64,000 bases of DNA from Luteimonas mephitis DSM 12574 (GCF_000422305.1 NZ_KE383816.1:484566-548565); one strand, 5' to 3'; shown: positions 7,673-15,655, counted from the stretch's first letter. Notes: a model not told the origin generated them from the letters alone. Made by a program: numbers and translations.

Positions 7673-8633
7673 ACAGTCCCGCGCCTTCGCCGGGAGTCTT
7701 GCGCGAGATGATGTCATGTTCGTATACGTCATGGTCGGTCAACCCGAAATTGTTCTGCAACGTGCCCACCAGTCGCTGGATCGACGCCCGCTGCGCCTCG
7801 GTCGGTGGGTCCCAGGTCCTGGTCGCCGCGTTGTAGCGACCGACCACTTCGATACCGACGCTGTCGCCGTTGGTCGGGTAGCGCTCCGGATACGGCCGCG
7901 TGGATTCGATGCGGCTGACGGCGCGCACCGCGCTTGCCCGCCACTCCGGGGTGGTTCCCCTGGCGGCATCGAGTTCGCGCTGGTCATCGGGCGTGATCGT
8001 GCCCTCCACCTCGCCGCGCGAGCGCACCGCGCCGACGTGCCAGGCCTGGCGATCGACGCTGACCGTCTGGTGGATCGTGCCGTCGGTGTCGATCAGGAAG
8101 TGCGCGCCCGTCCCGGCCTCGCGGCTTTTCCAGGTGTGCAGCGTGCTGGCGGCGGTGCTCGACTCGGTACGATGCAGGACGATGCCGTTCACGTGCGGCA
8201 TGACCCCGTGCGCGATCCTGGCGATGGCCGACGGCACGACGCCCGGATCGGTCAGGAAACCATCCCGTCCGATCGTCGTTTCCCTGCCAAACGGAGCCAG
8301 CGTCGCGTGCGCCGGTCGCGAGGCCGCCTCGACCGCAACGCCGAACCGCAGCGCGGCAGGATCGGGATCGTGCACGTGATAGCCAGCGCGCGGCAGCGCG
8401 AAGATCGACGGCCGCGGCGCGTCGGCATCACCGGCCACCACCTGGCCGATGTCCCGCGCCGCCATGTGCGGCTGCCGGCTGCGGATCTCCGCATACAGCG
8501 CGGCCGCGAGATTGGCATTGTGCTCAGGACTCCAGCGCTGCAGGTCCTGGACGCCAGCGAGGATGCGCTGGTACATCTCGTGATCGGGGTGGAGCGGATC
8601 GCTGGGGAGTCGAACGGTCGGCGGTCCTGCCAT
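7605..8633 (-). CDS. N-acetylmuramoyl-L-alanine amidase with XVIPCD-like domain (predicted T4SS effector)
   Basis: A 342-residue protein with no signal peptide. The ATG at 8633 is chosen because AAGGAGGG lies seven bases upstream. Residues about 12-112 (PLHPDHEMYQRILAGVQDL..., ...PSIFAL, VAVEAASRP) match the conserved spacing of the XVIPCD domain, which targets X-Tfe toxins to VirD4 of the Xanthomonadales antibacterial type IV system. Residues about 145-315 form an Amidase_2-type domain: IVLHRTES with H154, GAHFLIDTDGTIHQTV, DSVGIEVVGRY, and YEHDIISRKTPGEG with H306, the two expected zinc histidines. Predicted to cleave peptidoglycan in rival cells. XVIPCD is normally C-terminal, so its N-terminal position is odd. 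The 3' end overlaps the lipoprotein gene. Confidence 0.75.
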   Translation of the reverse strand: MAGPPTVRLPSDPLHPDHEMYQRILAGVQDLQRWSPEHNANLAAALYAEIRSRQPHMAARDIGQVVAGDADAPRPSIFALPRAGYHVHDPDPAALRFGVAVEAASRPAHATLAPFGRETTIGRDGFLTDPGVVPSAIARIAHGVMPHVNGIVLHRTESSTAASTLHTWKSREAGTGAHFLIDTDGTIHQTVSVDRQAWHVGAVRSRGEVEGTITPDDQRELDAARGTTPEWRASAVRAVSRIESTRPYPERYPTNGDSVGIEVVGRYNAATRTWDPPTEAQRASIQRLVGTLQNNFGLTDHDVYEHDIISRKTPGEGAGLYAPAVPAVVADAPGMSPAGPSR

Positions 8634-8962
8634 TGAAAGCCCTCCTTGGGTCGGTGCTTGTTCGTCCCGCAGCATACCTTGGCCGGGGATGGCGACTGGG
8701 ACCCCGGTTGCAGTTCGCACTCACGGATCGGCAGGCGGCGCCAGCGCATGCCATCGGTGGCAACCAGAGGTTTCGAATGCCGCATCCTTCGTTCACGCGG
8801 GATGGGCTTCCGGGCATTGCATGGAAGCACACCCGTGTCGGCGAACGAGGCGCGCCGGGCCGGCAGCATTCCCGCGCCCATTCCCTCACGCCACCCGGCG
8901 AACTGGCGTTGCGCGCGCGCCGCGCGCCACGGCCCTCTTTCCCGCTGAAGTTTCTGGCCGGC

Positions 8963-9595
8963 TCAGCCGAGCTCGCTGGATGTGATGACGCTGCATCCCG
9001 GTGCGGCTGCGAGTGCCGCGGCCACCAGCGCATCGGCGATGCGCGACGCGCGGCTGGGCCGCCACTTGCGCGGCAGCAGCGGTCGCAATGCGTGCGATGC
9101 CGCCAGCGCAATCGCTTCACCCGACCGGCGCTCGCTGCGCTCGCCGTCGATCAGGCCTGGCCGCACCAGCACCAGCGCCGGGTAATCCAGCGCGGCAAGC
9201 GCCTGCTCCAGTTCGCCCTTCACCCGGTTGTAGAACACCGGCGAACGCGCGTTGGCGCCCATCGCCGACGTCAGCGCGAAGGCCTGCGCTCCGTGCGCAC
9301 GCGCGAGCCGCGCCACCGCCAGCGGATAGTCGTGGTCGACCCGCCTGAACGCCCCGCGCGAGCCGGCCGCCGCCAGCGTGGTGCCAAGGGTGCAGACCAC
9401 CGCGTCCACCGCCCACCACGGCGCATCCGCCGGCAGCGCGTCGAAATCCACGACCGGGTTCTCGAGCTTCGGGTGCCGCAGTGCCAGCGGCCGCCGCGCG
9501 GGCGCCACCACCTGCGTCACCTGCGGCGACTCCAGCAGGCGCGTGAGCACCAGCTGCCCGACCAGGCCGGTTGCGCCGACGTGCAGGATTCTCAT
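8963..9595 (-). CDS. NAD(P)H-binding/SDR-type oxidoreductase, Rossmann fold
   Basis: A 210-residue protein from the ATG at 9595 with GGAGGAGGG upstream. It opens MRILHVGATGLVGQLVLTRLL, with the GxxGxxG dinucleotide motif. ALTSAMGANARSPVFYNRVKGELEQAL supplies the atypical-SDR YxxxK (YNRVK) site, and LVLVRPGLIDG follows. This resembles the YtfG/NmrA-like and HTATIP2-like group. Likely cytosolic; substrate unknown. It is divergent from the VOC gene at 10004. Confidence 0.85.
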   Translation of the reverse strand: MRILHVGATGLVGQLVLTRLLESPQVTQVVAPARRPLALRHPKLENPVVDFDALPADAPWWAVDAVVCTLGTTLAAAGSRGAFRRVDHDYPLAVARLARAHGAQAFALTSAMGANARSPVFYNRVKGELEQALAALDYPALVLVRPGLIDGERSERRSGEAIALAASHALRPLLPRKWRPSRASRIADALVAAALAAAPGCSVITSSELG

Positions 9596-10003
9596 GGGAT
9601 CAGGGCCCTCCTCCGGGCACCCGCCGCGAAGGCAGCGTTGTCGTTGCGGGCGCGGCGTGTACCGCAGCCCTGTCGCGCCCGTGCGAAGCGCAGCATGGCA
9701 CGTCCTTGCACCCTCCCGTCGCCCGGCCCGGCCGGTTTCCGCTGGTATTCCAAGCGGCCCTGAAGCCGGTGCCATCGCGGCGGCCTGCGACACCGGGAAT
9801 GCTTCACCGAACAGGGCCGACCGTCGCCACGCGGTGCCGCCGCGTATCGTCCTGTGCTTCCCGCCCGGACGCCGGCTCCGCGTGCGCGCCGCACGCCTTC
9901 GCGCCAGGTTGGGATGTCGAAATCCGCCGCGCCCGTTCGTCGAACAGACACGGGCGGCCGTTGCCGCCTTCCACCACGACACCACCCACCGCCGGAGAAC
10001 GCC
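9596..10003. other. intergenic region between divergent oxidoreductase and VOC genes
   Basis: About 400 bases holding the start regions of the two flanking genes. Long frames run through it in several phases, but they have the arginine/proline-rich composition of shadow frames and no ribosome site. I see no repeat or RNA element here. Confidence 0.5.
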
Positions 10004-10492
10004 ATGACCACCCCCGCCAGGAACACCATCTGCCTCTGGTACGACCGCGACGCCCTGGACGCCGCGACCTTCTACGCGCAGACCTTCCCCGACAGTGCGG
10101 TGACCGGCGTGCATCGCGCGCCCGGCGACTATCCCGACGGCAAGCAGGGCGACGTGCTCACGGTCGCGTTCACGGTGCTGGGCATCCCCTGCATCGGCCT
10201 CAACGGCGGCCCCCACTTCAAGCACAGCGAAGCGTTTTCGTTCCAGGTCGCGACCGACGACCAGGCCGAGACCGACCGCCTGTGGAATGCGATCGTCGGC
10301 AACGGCGGGCAGGAAAGCGACTGCGGCTGGTGCAAGGACAAGTGGGGCCTGTCGTGGCAGATCACGCCGCGCGTGCTGACCGAGGCCTACACCGGCACGG
10401 ACCCCGCGGCGGCCAAGCGCGCGTTCGACGCGATGATGACGATGCGCAAGATCGACGTCGCCGCGATCGAGGCGGCGATCCGGGGCGGCTGA
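10004..10492 (+). CDS. VOC family protein, PhnB/3-demethylubiquinone-methyltransferase-like
   Basis: A 162-residue protein starting at the ATG at 10004 after CCGGAGAAC. Features of the PhnB-type VOC group are CLWYDRDALDAATFYAQTFPDS at the N-terminus, GIPCIGLNGGPHFKHSEAFS, WNAIVGNGGQESDCGWCKDKWGLSWQI and a C-terminal AAKRAFDAMMTMRKIDVAAIEAA. Members are often annotated 3-demethylubiquinone-9 3-methyltransferase, but the fold is a glyoxalase-like binding domain with no proven methyltransferase activity. Probably monocistronic. Confidence 0.9.
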   Translation: MTTPARNTICLWYDRDALDAATFYAQTFPDSAVTGVHRAPGDYPDGKQGDVLTVAFTVLGIPCIGLNGGPHFKHSEAFSFQVATDDQAETDRLWNAIVGNGGQESDCGWCKDKWGLSWQITPRVLTEAYTGTDPAAAKRAFDAMMTMRKIDVAAIEAAIRGG

Positions 10493-10675
10493 CGCCACGC
10501 GCCGGCGCCGCGACTGGCGGCGGTTGCGCGCGCAAACCTCCGGGCGGGACGCGCCGGACAGGCAGGGAGCGGGATCCGCCGTTCGGGTTCCGCGCTGCGC
10601 GGTCGACGCCGTTCCCGGCGTCTTCCCTGCAGCCGTCCCCGATGCCGCTGTCCCGGCTGCGCCCCGGCGTGCCCG

Positions 10676-11116
10676 CTACTTGTCGAAATGCGACAGCAGC
10701 TCGTCGACGTGCTTGTCCATCAGGCGCTCGGCGCTCCCGAACGCGGTGATGTTGGTGGACTTGACGGTGAACGACGAAAGCTCCGCGCCATCGGCCCCGA
10801 GCACGCGCACCTGGCTCACGATCTTGTCGCGCCCGGACATGATGCCGGTCCACGCCCGCGCGCCGCCGGAGCGCATGTAGTAATGCTGAAGCGTCACGTC
10901 GATGACGCCGGCAGCGCCGGCATCGAGCAGGCCGGCCGCGGAAAGCCGCCGCTTCATCTTCTGCTCGAGCATGGCGATGCCGTCGACATCGTCGCCGCCC
11001 TGATTGACGAACTTGAACTGGTAGGCCTGCCCGACGGCGGCCGCGTCCCGCGCCTGGCCCGGCGTCGGGCAGGCGGCCAGCAGGAAGAACAACGCCAGGA
11101 TCGTCGAAATGCGCAT
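10676..11116 (-). CDS. hypothetical lipoprotein-like secreted protein
   Basis: The ATG at 11116 is preceded by GGGAGGGAG and gives a 146-residue protein. It begins MRISTILALFFLLAACPTPG, a signal with a lipobox-like LAAC. The mature part (AYQFKFVNQGG, MKRRLSAAGLL, VIDVTLQHYYMRSGGARAWTG, KIVSQVRVLGADG) resembles the DUF4410-type envelope lipoproteins. Function unknown. The promoter region carries six 15-bp repeats. Confidence 0.68.
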   Translation of the reverse strand: MRISTILALFFLLAACPTPGQARDAAAVGQAYQFKFVNQGGDDVDGIAMLEQKMKRRLSAAGLLDAGAAGVIDVTLQHYYMRSGGARAWTGIMSGRDKIVSQVRVLGADGAELSSFTVKSTNITAFGSAERLMDKHVDELLSHFDK

Positions 11117-11142
11117 GGGACTCCCTCCCTGTCGATGAGCAT

Positions 11143-11232
11143 GCTGTTGTCGAGCGTGCCGGTGATCGGCGCGCTGTTGATGGGCGCGCTGTTGATCAAC
11201 GTGCGGTTGACCAGCGTGCTGTTGAACAATGT
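11143..11232. repeat. six tandem 15-bp repeats upstream of the lipoprotein gene
   Basis: Consensus GCTGTTGATCAACGT with units at 11143, 11158, 11173, 11188, 11203 and 11218, each diverged at a few positions. Because 15 is divisible by three, the minus strand reads as a five-residue repeat (TLxNS-like), reminiscent of pentapeptide-repeat coding sequence. No ribosome site or intact gene accompanies it. It may be the remnant of a pentapeptide-repeat gene or a promoter-proximal satellite. Confidence 0.8.
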
Positions 11233-11429
11233 GTAATGAGCCAGCGTTTCCGGCACCGGTCAAGTCGGGCATACCCGCGGGTGACCCGCGTCCGGCGCCG
11301 CGGATGCGACGGGATCCGCGCTGAAGTGCAGGTCGGCGGCATGGTCGATGCCAGCGGAGCGCAGTCCGGGTTCCGGATCGACCGGGCCTGTCGCGAAACG
11401 TCCTCCACAGGGCCTGGCACGCCGGCCGG

Positions 11430-11840
11430 GCGCGCGCGCAAGGGTGTCGAGCTTGCGCGCAAGGGTTTCAGGCTTGCGCGCGAGCGGTTCCGGCTTGCGC
11501 GCGAAGCAAAAAGTGCCGTGCCTGGACGCGGGAGGCTTGCGCGCAGGGCAAATCCGGCCGGCGCGCGATGCATACCGGGCCGGTCGCAAGGCGCGCGTAC
11601 TTGCGCGCAAGGCTTTCCGGCTTGCGATCGGGGTGAACAGCGTTGCGATCGGGGTGCGGGAGGGCCTGGGCGCAAGGCCGGCGGGGTGGAACGCGAGGCA
11701 ATCCGGCTTGCGCGCAAGGCTCCCTTGCTTGCGCGCAAGGCATTTCCATCGGCGCCCGGCACTTTCCAGCCGGCGTCTGGCCCGGCGGCGCTTGCGCGCA
11801 AGGCATTGCGGCTTGCGATCGGGACGTTTCCGGGCGCAGG
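11430..11840. repeat. 21-bp-periodic array of CTTGCGCGCAAG palindromes
   Basis: The core CTTGCGCGCAAGG, or a variant ending GATCGGG, starts at 11452, 11473, 11494, 11536, 11600, 11621, 11642, 11665, 11707, 11728, 11791 and 11812. Nearly all intervals are 21, 42 or 63 bases. A partial unit lies at 11430. The spacers are weakly conserved (often TTTCCGG). Long frames cross the array in several phases because 21 is a multiple of three; they are arginine/alanine-rich and I do not call them genes. Twenty-one bases is two helical turns, so all palindromes would face the same side of the DNA. Confidence 0.85.
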
Positions 11841-11924
11841 GCGGCACTGCGCGCGCTGCGGTCGCCTCCGCAATGCCGATCCCGACGTTCCGTCCCGGAC
11901 GATTGCCGGCCATGCCATGCAGCG

Positions 11925-12012
11925 CGGAGCCGCCACGGGGGATTCCGCCGGATGCCGATTGAGCACCGCGACCCGAAGCATGCGGCGGAAACCGCTGCGC
12001 GGGTTCCGCCCT
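11925..12012. repeat. ~95-bp nested inverted-repeat element, copy 1 (diverged)
   Basis: Begins GGAGCCGCC, then GATTCCGCCGG, then ATGCGGCGGAAACCGCTGCG and ends GGGTTCCGCCCT. It is the most diverged full copy of the family described at 19789. It lies between the 21-bp array and the lipase-like gene. Confidence 0.75.
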
Positions 12013-12176
12013 GTGCGGTCTGCGAGATCTTTCGGGAAGCGAACCGGCCACGTTGCTCCCTGCGCGATGCACTTTGTTGACTGTCTCGGGTTTGCCCCAG
12101 CTGGGATGCACACCAGATTGAAACAGCACGCATGCGTGCGCAGCCTGCAGTCTCGTGGGGATGAGGACGCTGCGCC

Positions 12177-13943
12177 ATGTCGATCGACTTTTCAGCCTTC
12201 GGCCGTTCCCTGGAAACGGTCCTGCGCGGAGCTTCCAACGATCTCCAGCCGCCAGCGTCGCAACAGACCACCAGCCCGGCCGACAGCCGTGACCAAACCA
12301 CTGGCGTCACGGAAGTCCCGTTCGTGGAACTGGCCAGGGGCACCGAACCGCTGCCGCTCGACTATGACCTTGCGCTGCTGTCGCTCGACGTCGGCAACCC
12401 GGAGAGCGCAGGCCCGGGCGAACTCAACGGATGGGCGCGCATCACCGAGCTGCCGCCCGGCGTCACAATGCCCGAGGGCGGGTGGATCGACGGCAACGGC
12501 GTGATCCACGGCCCCGGCGGCCTGCAATGCGCGATCTACCAGCGCGGGGATGACTATGTGCTGGTTTTTGCCGGAACCGGTGTCACCGGCCCCGGCGACC
12601 AACCGGTCACCGTCTATATCGTGGGCGCCAACGGCGAGTTGGTGCCGGTCACGATCCCCGGTCGCGTCGTCGGCATCTACAACGACGTGCAGACCGATGC
12701 GGCTCAAGCCGCCGGCTTCTGTCCCGCGCAGCACCACTTCGCGATGGCACTGGGCGGATCGATGGTCGATGCCTATCCGGGCCAAGTCATTTTCGCGGGC
12801 CATTCACTCGGTGGCGGACTTGCCTCCGCAGCGGCCCTGGCGACCGGCGCGCCCGCCGTGACGTTCAATGCCGCGGGCCTGAGCAAGGGCACGATCGACA
12901 GCGCCACGCAACAGCGCAACGAGCGCGAGGGCGAACAGCGCGAAGCGGACGACTACATCGCCGAGTCCGAGTCCGGAGGCGTCCGCGCCTACCACACTGA
13001 AAACGACATCCTGACCACCGTCCAGGACAACGACTCCCCGGTATTGCCCGGCGACTTGCCTGCAGCCATCGGGCACCCCATCGAGATCGCCGACCCCGCG
13101 TGGTCGCCGATGCATGAACTCGGCGGCGATCCAGGCACGAACCTGCTCAATGGCGTCGCCAACCTGCTGCTGACCGGGCACATGATGGATACCGTCGAAG
13201 GCGGGATGTTCGCGGGCACACGGCCAGTCATCTCGATCGAGGGGATGACCGTCACGGTGGTCGAGCCGCCGCAGAACGCCGATGGCCTGTCGGCCGCCGA
13301 CGCAGGACAAACGGTGGTCACTTTCGCCGACACGCCGCAGGGGCACGCGGCAAAGCGCGAGTTCCTCATCACCGGGCAGCTGCCCGCTGACATGGTCGGC
13401 GTCACCCGCGTCTCGACAACCGGGCTGCCGCCGAACAGCGCGGCGCAAAGCATGACCACGACCACCTACTACGGTGAAACCGGTTTGCCGGTGTCGAGCC
13501 GGACAGTCGTGTACGAACGTGGCGTCGCAATACTCGACATCTCGCGCACCCACGACAACACCGGCAACGAGATCGTCGAGGACCGCACCTATACGTACAC
13601 ACTGACGCCCGCGGACGCCACCGAGGCGGCGCAGCTCAACGTACTGTTCGGATACGATCCGCGGCGCGGGCCATTCCAGGCCGGAGAAACCACCGTCGTT
13701 ACCCTGAGCCACGCCACGGTGGCCGACCTGGAAGGCGACGTGAAGCAGGTGCCCGGCGGCGGCGACGTCAACATGCTCTCCGAAGGCGACGGCGATGCCG
13801 GCGCATTCGACAGCACGACCGATCTCGCACTGGGCCTGACCGGCACGAGCACCTCGTCCTTCGCCGACCTGCTGTTGACGTTGCGAGCCAATGCCGGGCG
13901 CGAGGGCGAACCGATCGAGGCCGATGTGGAAACAGGCCCTTGA
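12177..13943 (+). CDS. lipase-like alpha/beta hydrolase (DUF2974/lipase class 3-type)
   Basis: A 588-residue protein with no signal peptide or membrane segment. The N-terminal half has YDLALLSLDVGNP, a variable beta-rich region, then VIFAGHSLGGGLASAAAL with the nucleophile S210 in GHSLGG and the family-typical TFNAAGLS. ENDILTTVQD and GHMMDTVEGG supply candidate catalytic Asp and His. The C-terminal half (about 360-588) is beta-rich and Thr/Asp-rich (TTTTYYGETGLPVSSRTVVYE) with no recognised domain. Such hydrolases without a signal often travel through type IV, VI or I systems, but no XVIPCD domain is visible here. Predicted to hydrolyse lipids; delivery route unknown. Confidence 0.8.
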   Translation: MSIDFSAFGRSLETVLRGASNDLQPPASQQTTSPADSRDQTTGVTEVPFVELARGTEPLPLDYDLALLSLDVGNPESAGPGELNGWARITELPPGVTMPEGGWIDGNGVIHGPGGLQCAIYQRGDDYVLVFAGTGVTGPGDQPVTVYIVGANGELVPVTIPGRVVGIYNDVQTDAAQAAGFCPAQHHFAMALGGSMVDAYPGQVIFAGHSLGGGLASAAALATGAPAVTFNAAGLSKGTIDSATQQRNEREGEQREADDYIAESESGGVRAYHTENDILTTVQDNDSPVLPGDLPAAIGHPIEIADPAWSPMHELGGDPGTNLLNGVANLLLTGHMMDTVEGGMFAGTRPVISIEGMTVTVVEPPQNADGLSAADAGQTVVTFADTPQGHAAKREFLITGQLPADMVGVTRVSTTGLPPNSAAQSMTTTTYYGETGLPVSSRTVVYERGVAILDISRTHDNTGNEIVEDRTYTYTLTPADATEAAQLNVLFGYDPRRGPFQAGETTVVTLSHATVADLEGDVKQVPGGGDVNMLSEGDGDAGAFDSTTDLALGLTGTSTSSFADLLLTLRANAGREGEPIEADVETGP

Positions 13944-14206
13944 GCAGACGCAGGCCCATCGCTCGCCACGTTCGTCGGTACGCAGTGGGCCTGGCTACGT
14001 TTTCCCGGCCATGAAGTGAGCCTGGCCGCGATCTTCTCAGGTCGAACGATGCGAGTCGAAGGACGCGGCAACGTTCGGCGGAGCCGCCGCAGGCGATTCC
14101 GCCTGACGAGAACCGAGCGATGCGGCCCAGAAGACAGGCGGCGGAACCGCTGCGCGGGTTGCGCCCTGCGGGACCGCGAGGCCCGTTGGGCTGGTCCTGC
14201 TGTTCC
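13944..14206. other. convergent intergenic region
   Basis: It separates the lipase-like gene from the convergent DUF922 gene and contains copy 2 of the 95-bp inverted-repeat element at 14077-14166. Nothing else is visible. Confidence 0.6.
14077..14166. repeat. ~95-bp nested inverted-repeat element, copy 2
   Basis: Reads GGCGGAGCCGCCGCAGGCG, ATTCCGCC, a central GAGCGATGCGGCCCAGAAGA, then GGCGGCGGAACCGCTGCGCG and GGTTGCGCCCT. Both the outer and inner stems of the family are recognisable. It sits between convergent genes, where it could also act as a bidirectional terminator. Confidence 0.8.
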
Positions 14207-14794
14207 CTACCTTGCAAGCCAGTAGGCGCCCTCGGTGCGGCCGTGCTGGGTGCGCGCATCGTAGGCGCGGTTGTCCGCCGCGAGACGCTGCATGATCGGG
14301 CGGGTGGCGCGGTCGGTTGCGGACCTGGCGTCCTTGCAGGGCATCTCGGGCAGGTCCAGGAGCACGCTGCGAACCGCGCTCGCGGCGTCCAGGGCCAGCG
14401 CGCGGTGCTGGAGTTCGTGGCCGGTCAACCCTTCGATGAACGCCTGCCACTGCTCCGCGAGCCGCTTGCCCGGCTTGCGCGCCGGCTGCCACTCGGGAAG
14501 CCTGATGCGGATATCGAGCGAGACGCTGACGTCCTCGATCCGGCAGCGCCCTTCGCCGACCGACGCCATCTCGTAGCGCCACGCCAGGTCCGTGTACGTA
14601 TGGCCCAGGCTCTGCCTGCCCTCGCTCGAAGCGACCGGCGCCGAGGCGAACAGCGCGTCGAGGATCTGGCGCGCGTTGTTGCCGGTGACCGGGTAGTGCT
14701 CCAGCGCCTGCGTGATCTCCACGCCGTCAACGACGGGCGTATCGATGACGGGGGCACCCGCAAGCAGGAGCGCCAGACTGACTGCCTTGAACAC
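14207..14794 (-). CDS. DUF922-type secreted zinc-dependent protease-like protein
   Basis: A GTG start at 14794 follows AAGGGG and opens a signal peptide (MFKAVSLALLLAGAPVIDTP). The 195-residue product has the DUF922 pattern: VEITQALEHYPVTGNNARQI, GHTYTDLAWRYEM, then FIEGLTGHELQHRALAL, whose HELQH is an HExxH zinc motif. A C-terminal stretch, RLAADNRAYDARTQHGRTEG, contains a further His. Predicted periplasmic or secreted metalloprotease. The 5' 120 bases and upstream region are duplicated at 17.8 kb. Confidence 0.85.
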   Translation of the reverse strand: MFKAVSLALLLAGAPVIDTPVVDGVEITQALEHYPVTGNNARQILDALFASAPVASSEGRQSLGHTYTDLAWRYEMASVGEGRCRIEDVSVSLDIRIRLPEWQPARKPGKRLAEQWQAFIEGLTGHELQHRALALDAASAVRSVLLDLPEMPCKDARSATDRATRPIMQRLAADNRAYDARTQHGRTEGAYWLAR

Positions 14795-15062
14795 ACATCA
14801 CCCCTTGGTCGGCGCCATGAAACCTGGTCCGCAGGTTTTTTCGCAGGACAGGTGCCGCGAATGATCCCGGGCATTGGATATCGTCCCTGACACCCATTCC
14901 CGTTGCAACGCAGGGCGGAACCGCCGCAGGCGATTCCGCCGGGCGAGGACCGGACGATGCGGCCCGAAAGGCATGCGGCGGATATCGCTATGCGGTTCCG
15001 CCCTGCCGGGCCTGCCGGATCTACCCTTGCACGCGAATGGAAGTGAACCTGGCCCCGTTTTC
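14680..15062. repeat. segmental duplication, copy A
   Basis: From the GCGCGTTGTTGCCGGTGACC inside the DUF922 gene, through its start, the GATATCGTCCCTGACACCC stretch, 95-bp element copy 3 and the GAAGTGAACCTGGCCCCGTT motif, the sequence is nearly identical to 17771-18163. Only scattered substitutions separate the copies. The duplicated unit thus carries a truncated gene start plus two repeat elements. Confidence 0.85.
14912..15004. repeat. ~95-bp nested inverted-repeat element, copy 3
   Basis: AGGGCGGAACCGCCGCAGGC, GATTCCGCC, GGACGATGCGGCCCGAAAGG, CATGCGGCGGATATCGC and GGTTCCGCCCT. It is followed about 38 bases later by the GAAGTGAACCTGGCCCCGTT motif, the same arrangement as copies 4 and 6. 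Confidence 0.85.
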
Positions 15063-15414
15063 CTCAGCCCCGTTTTCCTCCCCCGGCTGGCCGTGTACTC
15101 GCACATCGTCCGGGCCGATGCGAAGGACCTGGAAATCCTGGCACCGACGAGGACTAGATACCGTGGTCCCGTGCAGATTGCCGAAGACCTCATGGTGATC
15201 GTCGTGGGAGAGACGATCGACATCCACGGACCAGGGCGCAAGGCCAACCCGCCCAGGGCGGGTCTTGATCCGCTAGTGCGTCGTGACGCCGACAGGTGAC
15301 GCTGTTCTTCCCTGTCTCAAACGCGCTCGTTTCATCAGCTCATCGAAGAGCACGTCTCCGCGTTCCAGAATTTCTTCGCGGGTCATGCCGTTCACTTCTT
15401 CCGAATGGCCTCCG

Positions 15415-15486
15415 CTCGCGCCCGACACCGATGGCAACCGCAACATCAGCCAAGCCGAGTTCCAGGCCAAGAAGAAGGACCGTTGA
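15415..15486 (+). pseudogene. C-terminal fragment of an EF-hand protein
   Basis: Reads LAPDTDGNRNISQAEFQAKK then KDR and a stop. D-T-D-G-N-R-N-I-S-Q-A-E-F fits the 12-residue EF-hand calcium loop with its terminal Glu. Nothing upstream in frame resembles the rest of an EF-hand protein, so this looks like a relic. Confidence 0.5.
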
Positions 15487-15655
15487 ATCGGCGGTAGCCA
15501 GCCATGAAAGGCGTGACGGCCGGGAGTACGGATTTCCGGACTCCGTTCTCGAACTCAAAGAGGTGACTGTGATAGAAAAACCCGACGCGACATGAGGTCG
15601 CGTTTCAAGGAGCTGAAGCACTCAACTTCGGCAGCGTCAATAAAGGAGAAATGGA

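Larger units (their letters stand above)
14795..15655. other. 861-bp region of repeats and gene fragments
   Basis: No intact gene. In order: the DUF922 leader, the CCTGACACCC stretch, 95-bp element copy 3 (14912-15004), the GTGAACCTGGCCCCGTTTTCC motif (15043-15063), a plus-strand fragment reading YSHIVRADAKDLEILAP about 15090-15260 that I cannot assign, and an EF-hand-like fragment ending at 15486. AAAGGAG just before 15656 is the ribosome site of the next gene. Confidence 0.6.

Noticed and set aside
8963..10498. A 511-residue minus frame covering the oxidoreductase and extending antisense through the VOC gene
   Set aside because: Only the part from the ATG at 9595 has a ribosome site and a family match; the upstream part is antisense to a well-supported gene and has shadow-frame composition.
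11452..11830. Possible CRISPR array from regularly spaced palindromes
   Set aside because: The unit is only about 12 bases with 9-base spacers, spacers are not unique in the CRISPR sense, and no cas genes are present.
11236..12504. Long open frames on both strands across the 21-bp array
   Set aside because: The 21-bp period leaves all frames open; products are Arg/Ala/Gly-rich repeats, no start site has a ribosome binding sequence, and frames contradict one another.
15273..15386. Small minus ORF MTREEILERGDVLFDELMKR...
   Set aside because: Composition is plausible for a protein, but it is only 37 residues, has no clear ribosome site and lies among relics; not enough to call a gene.
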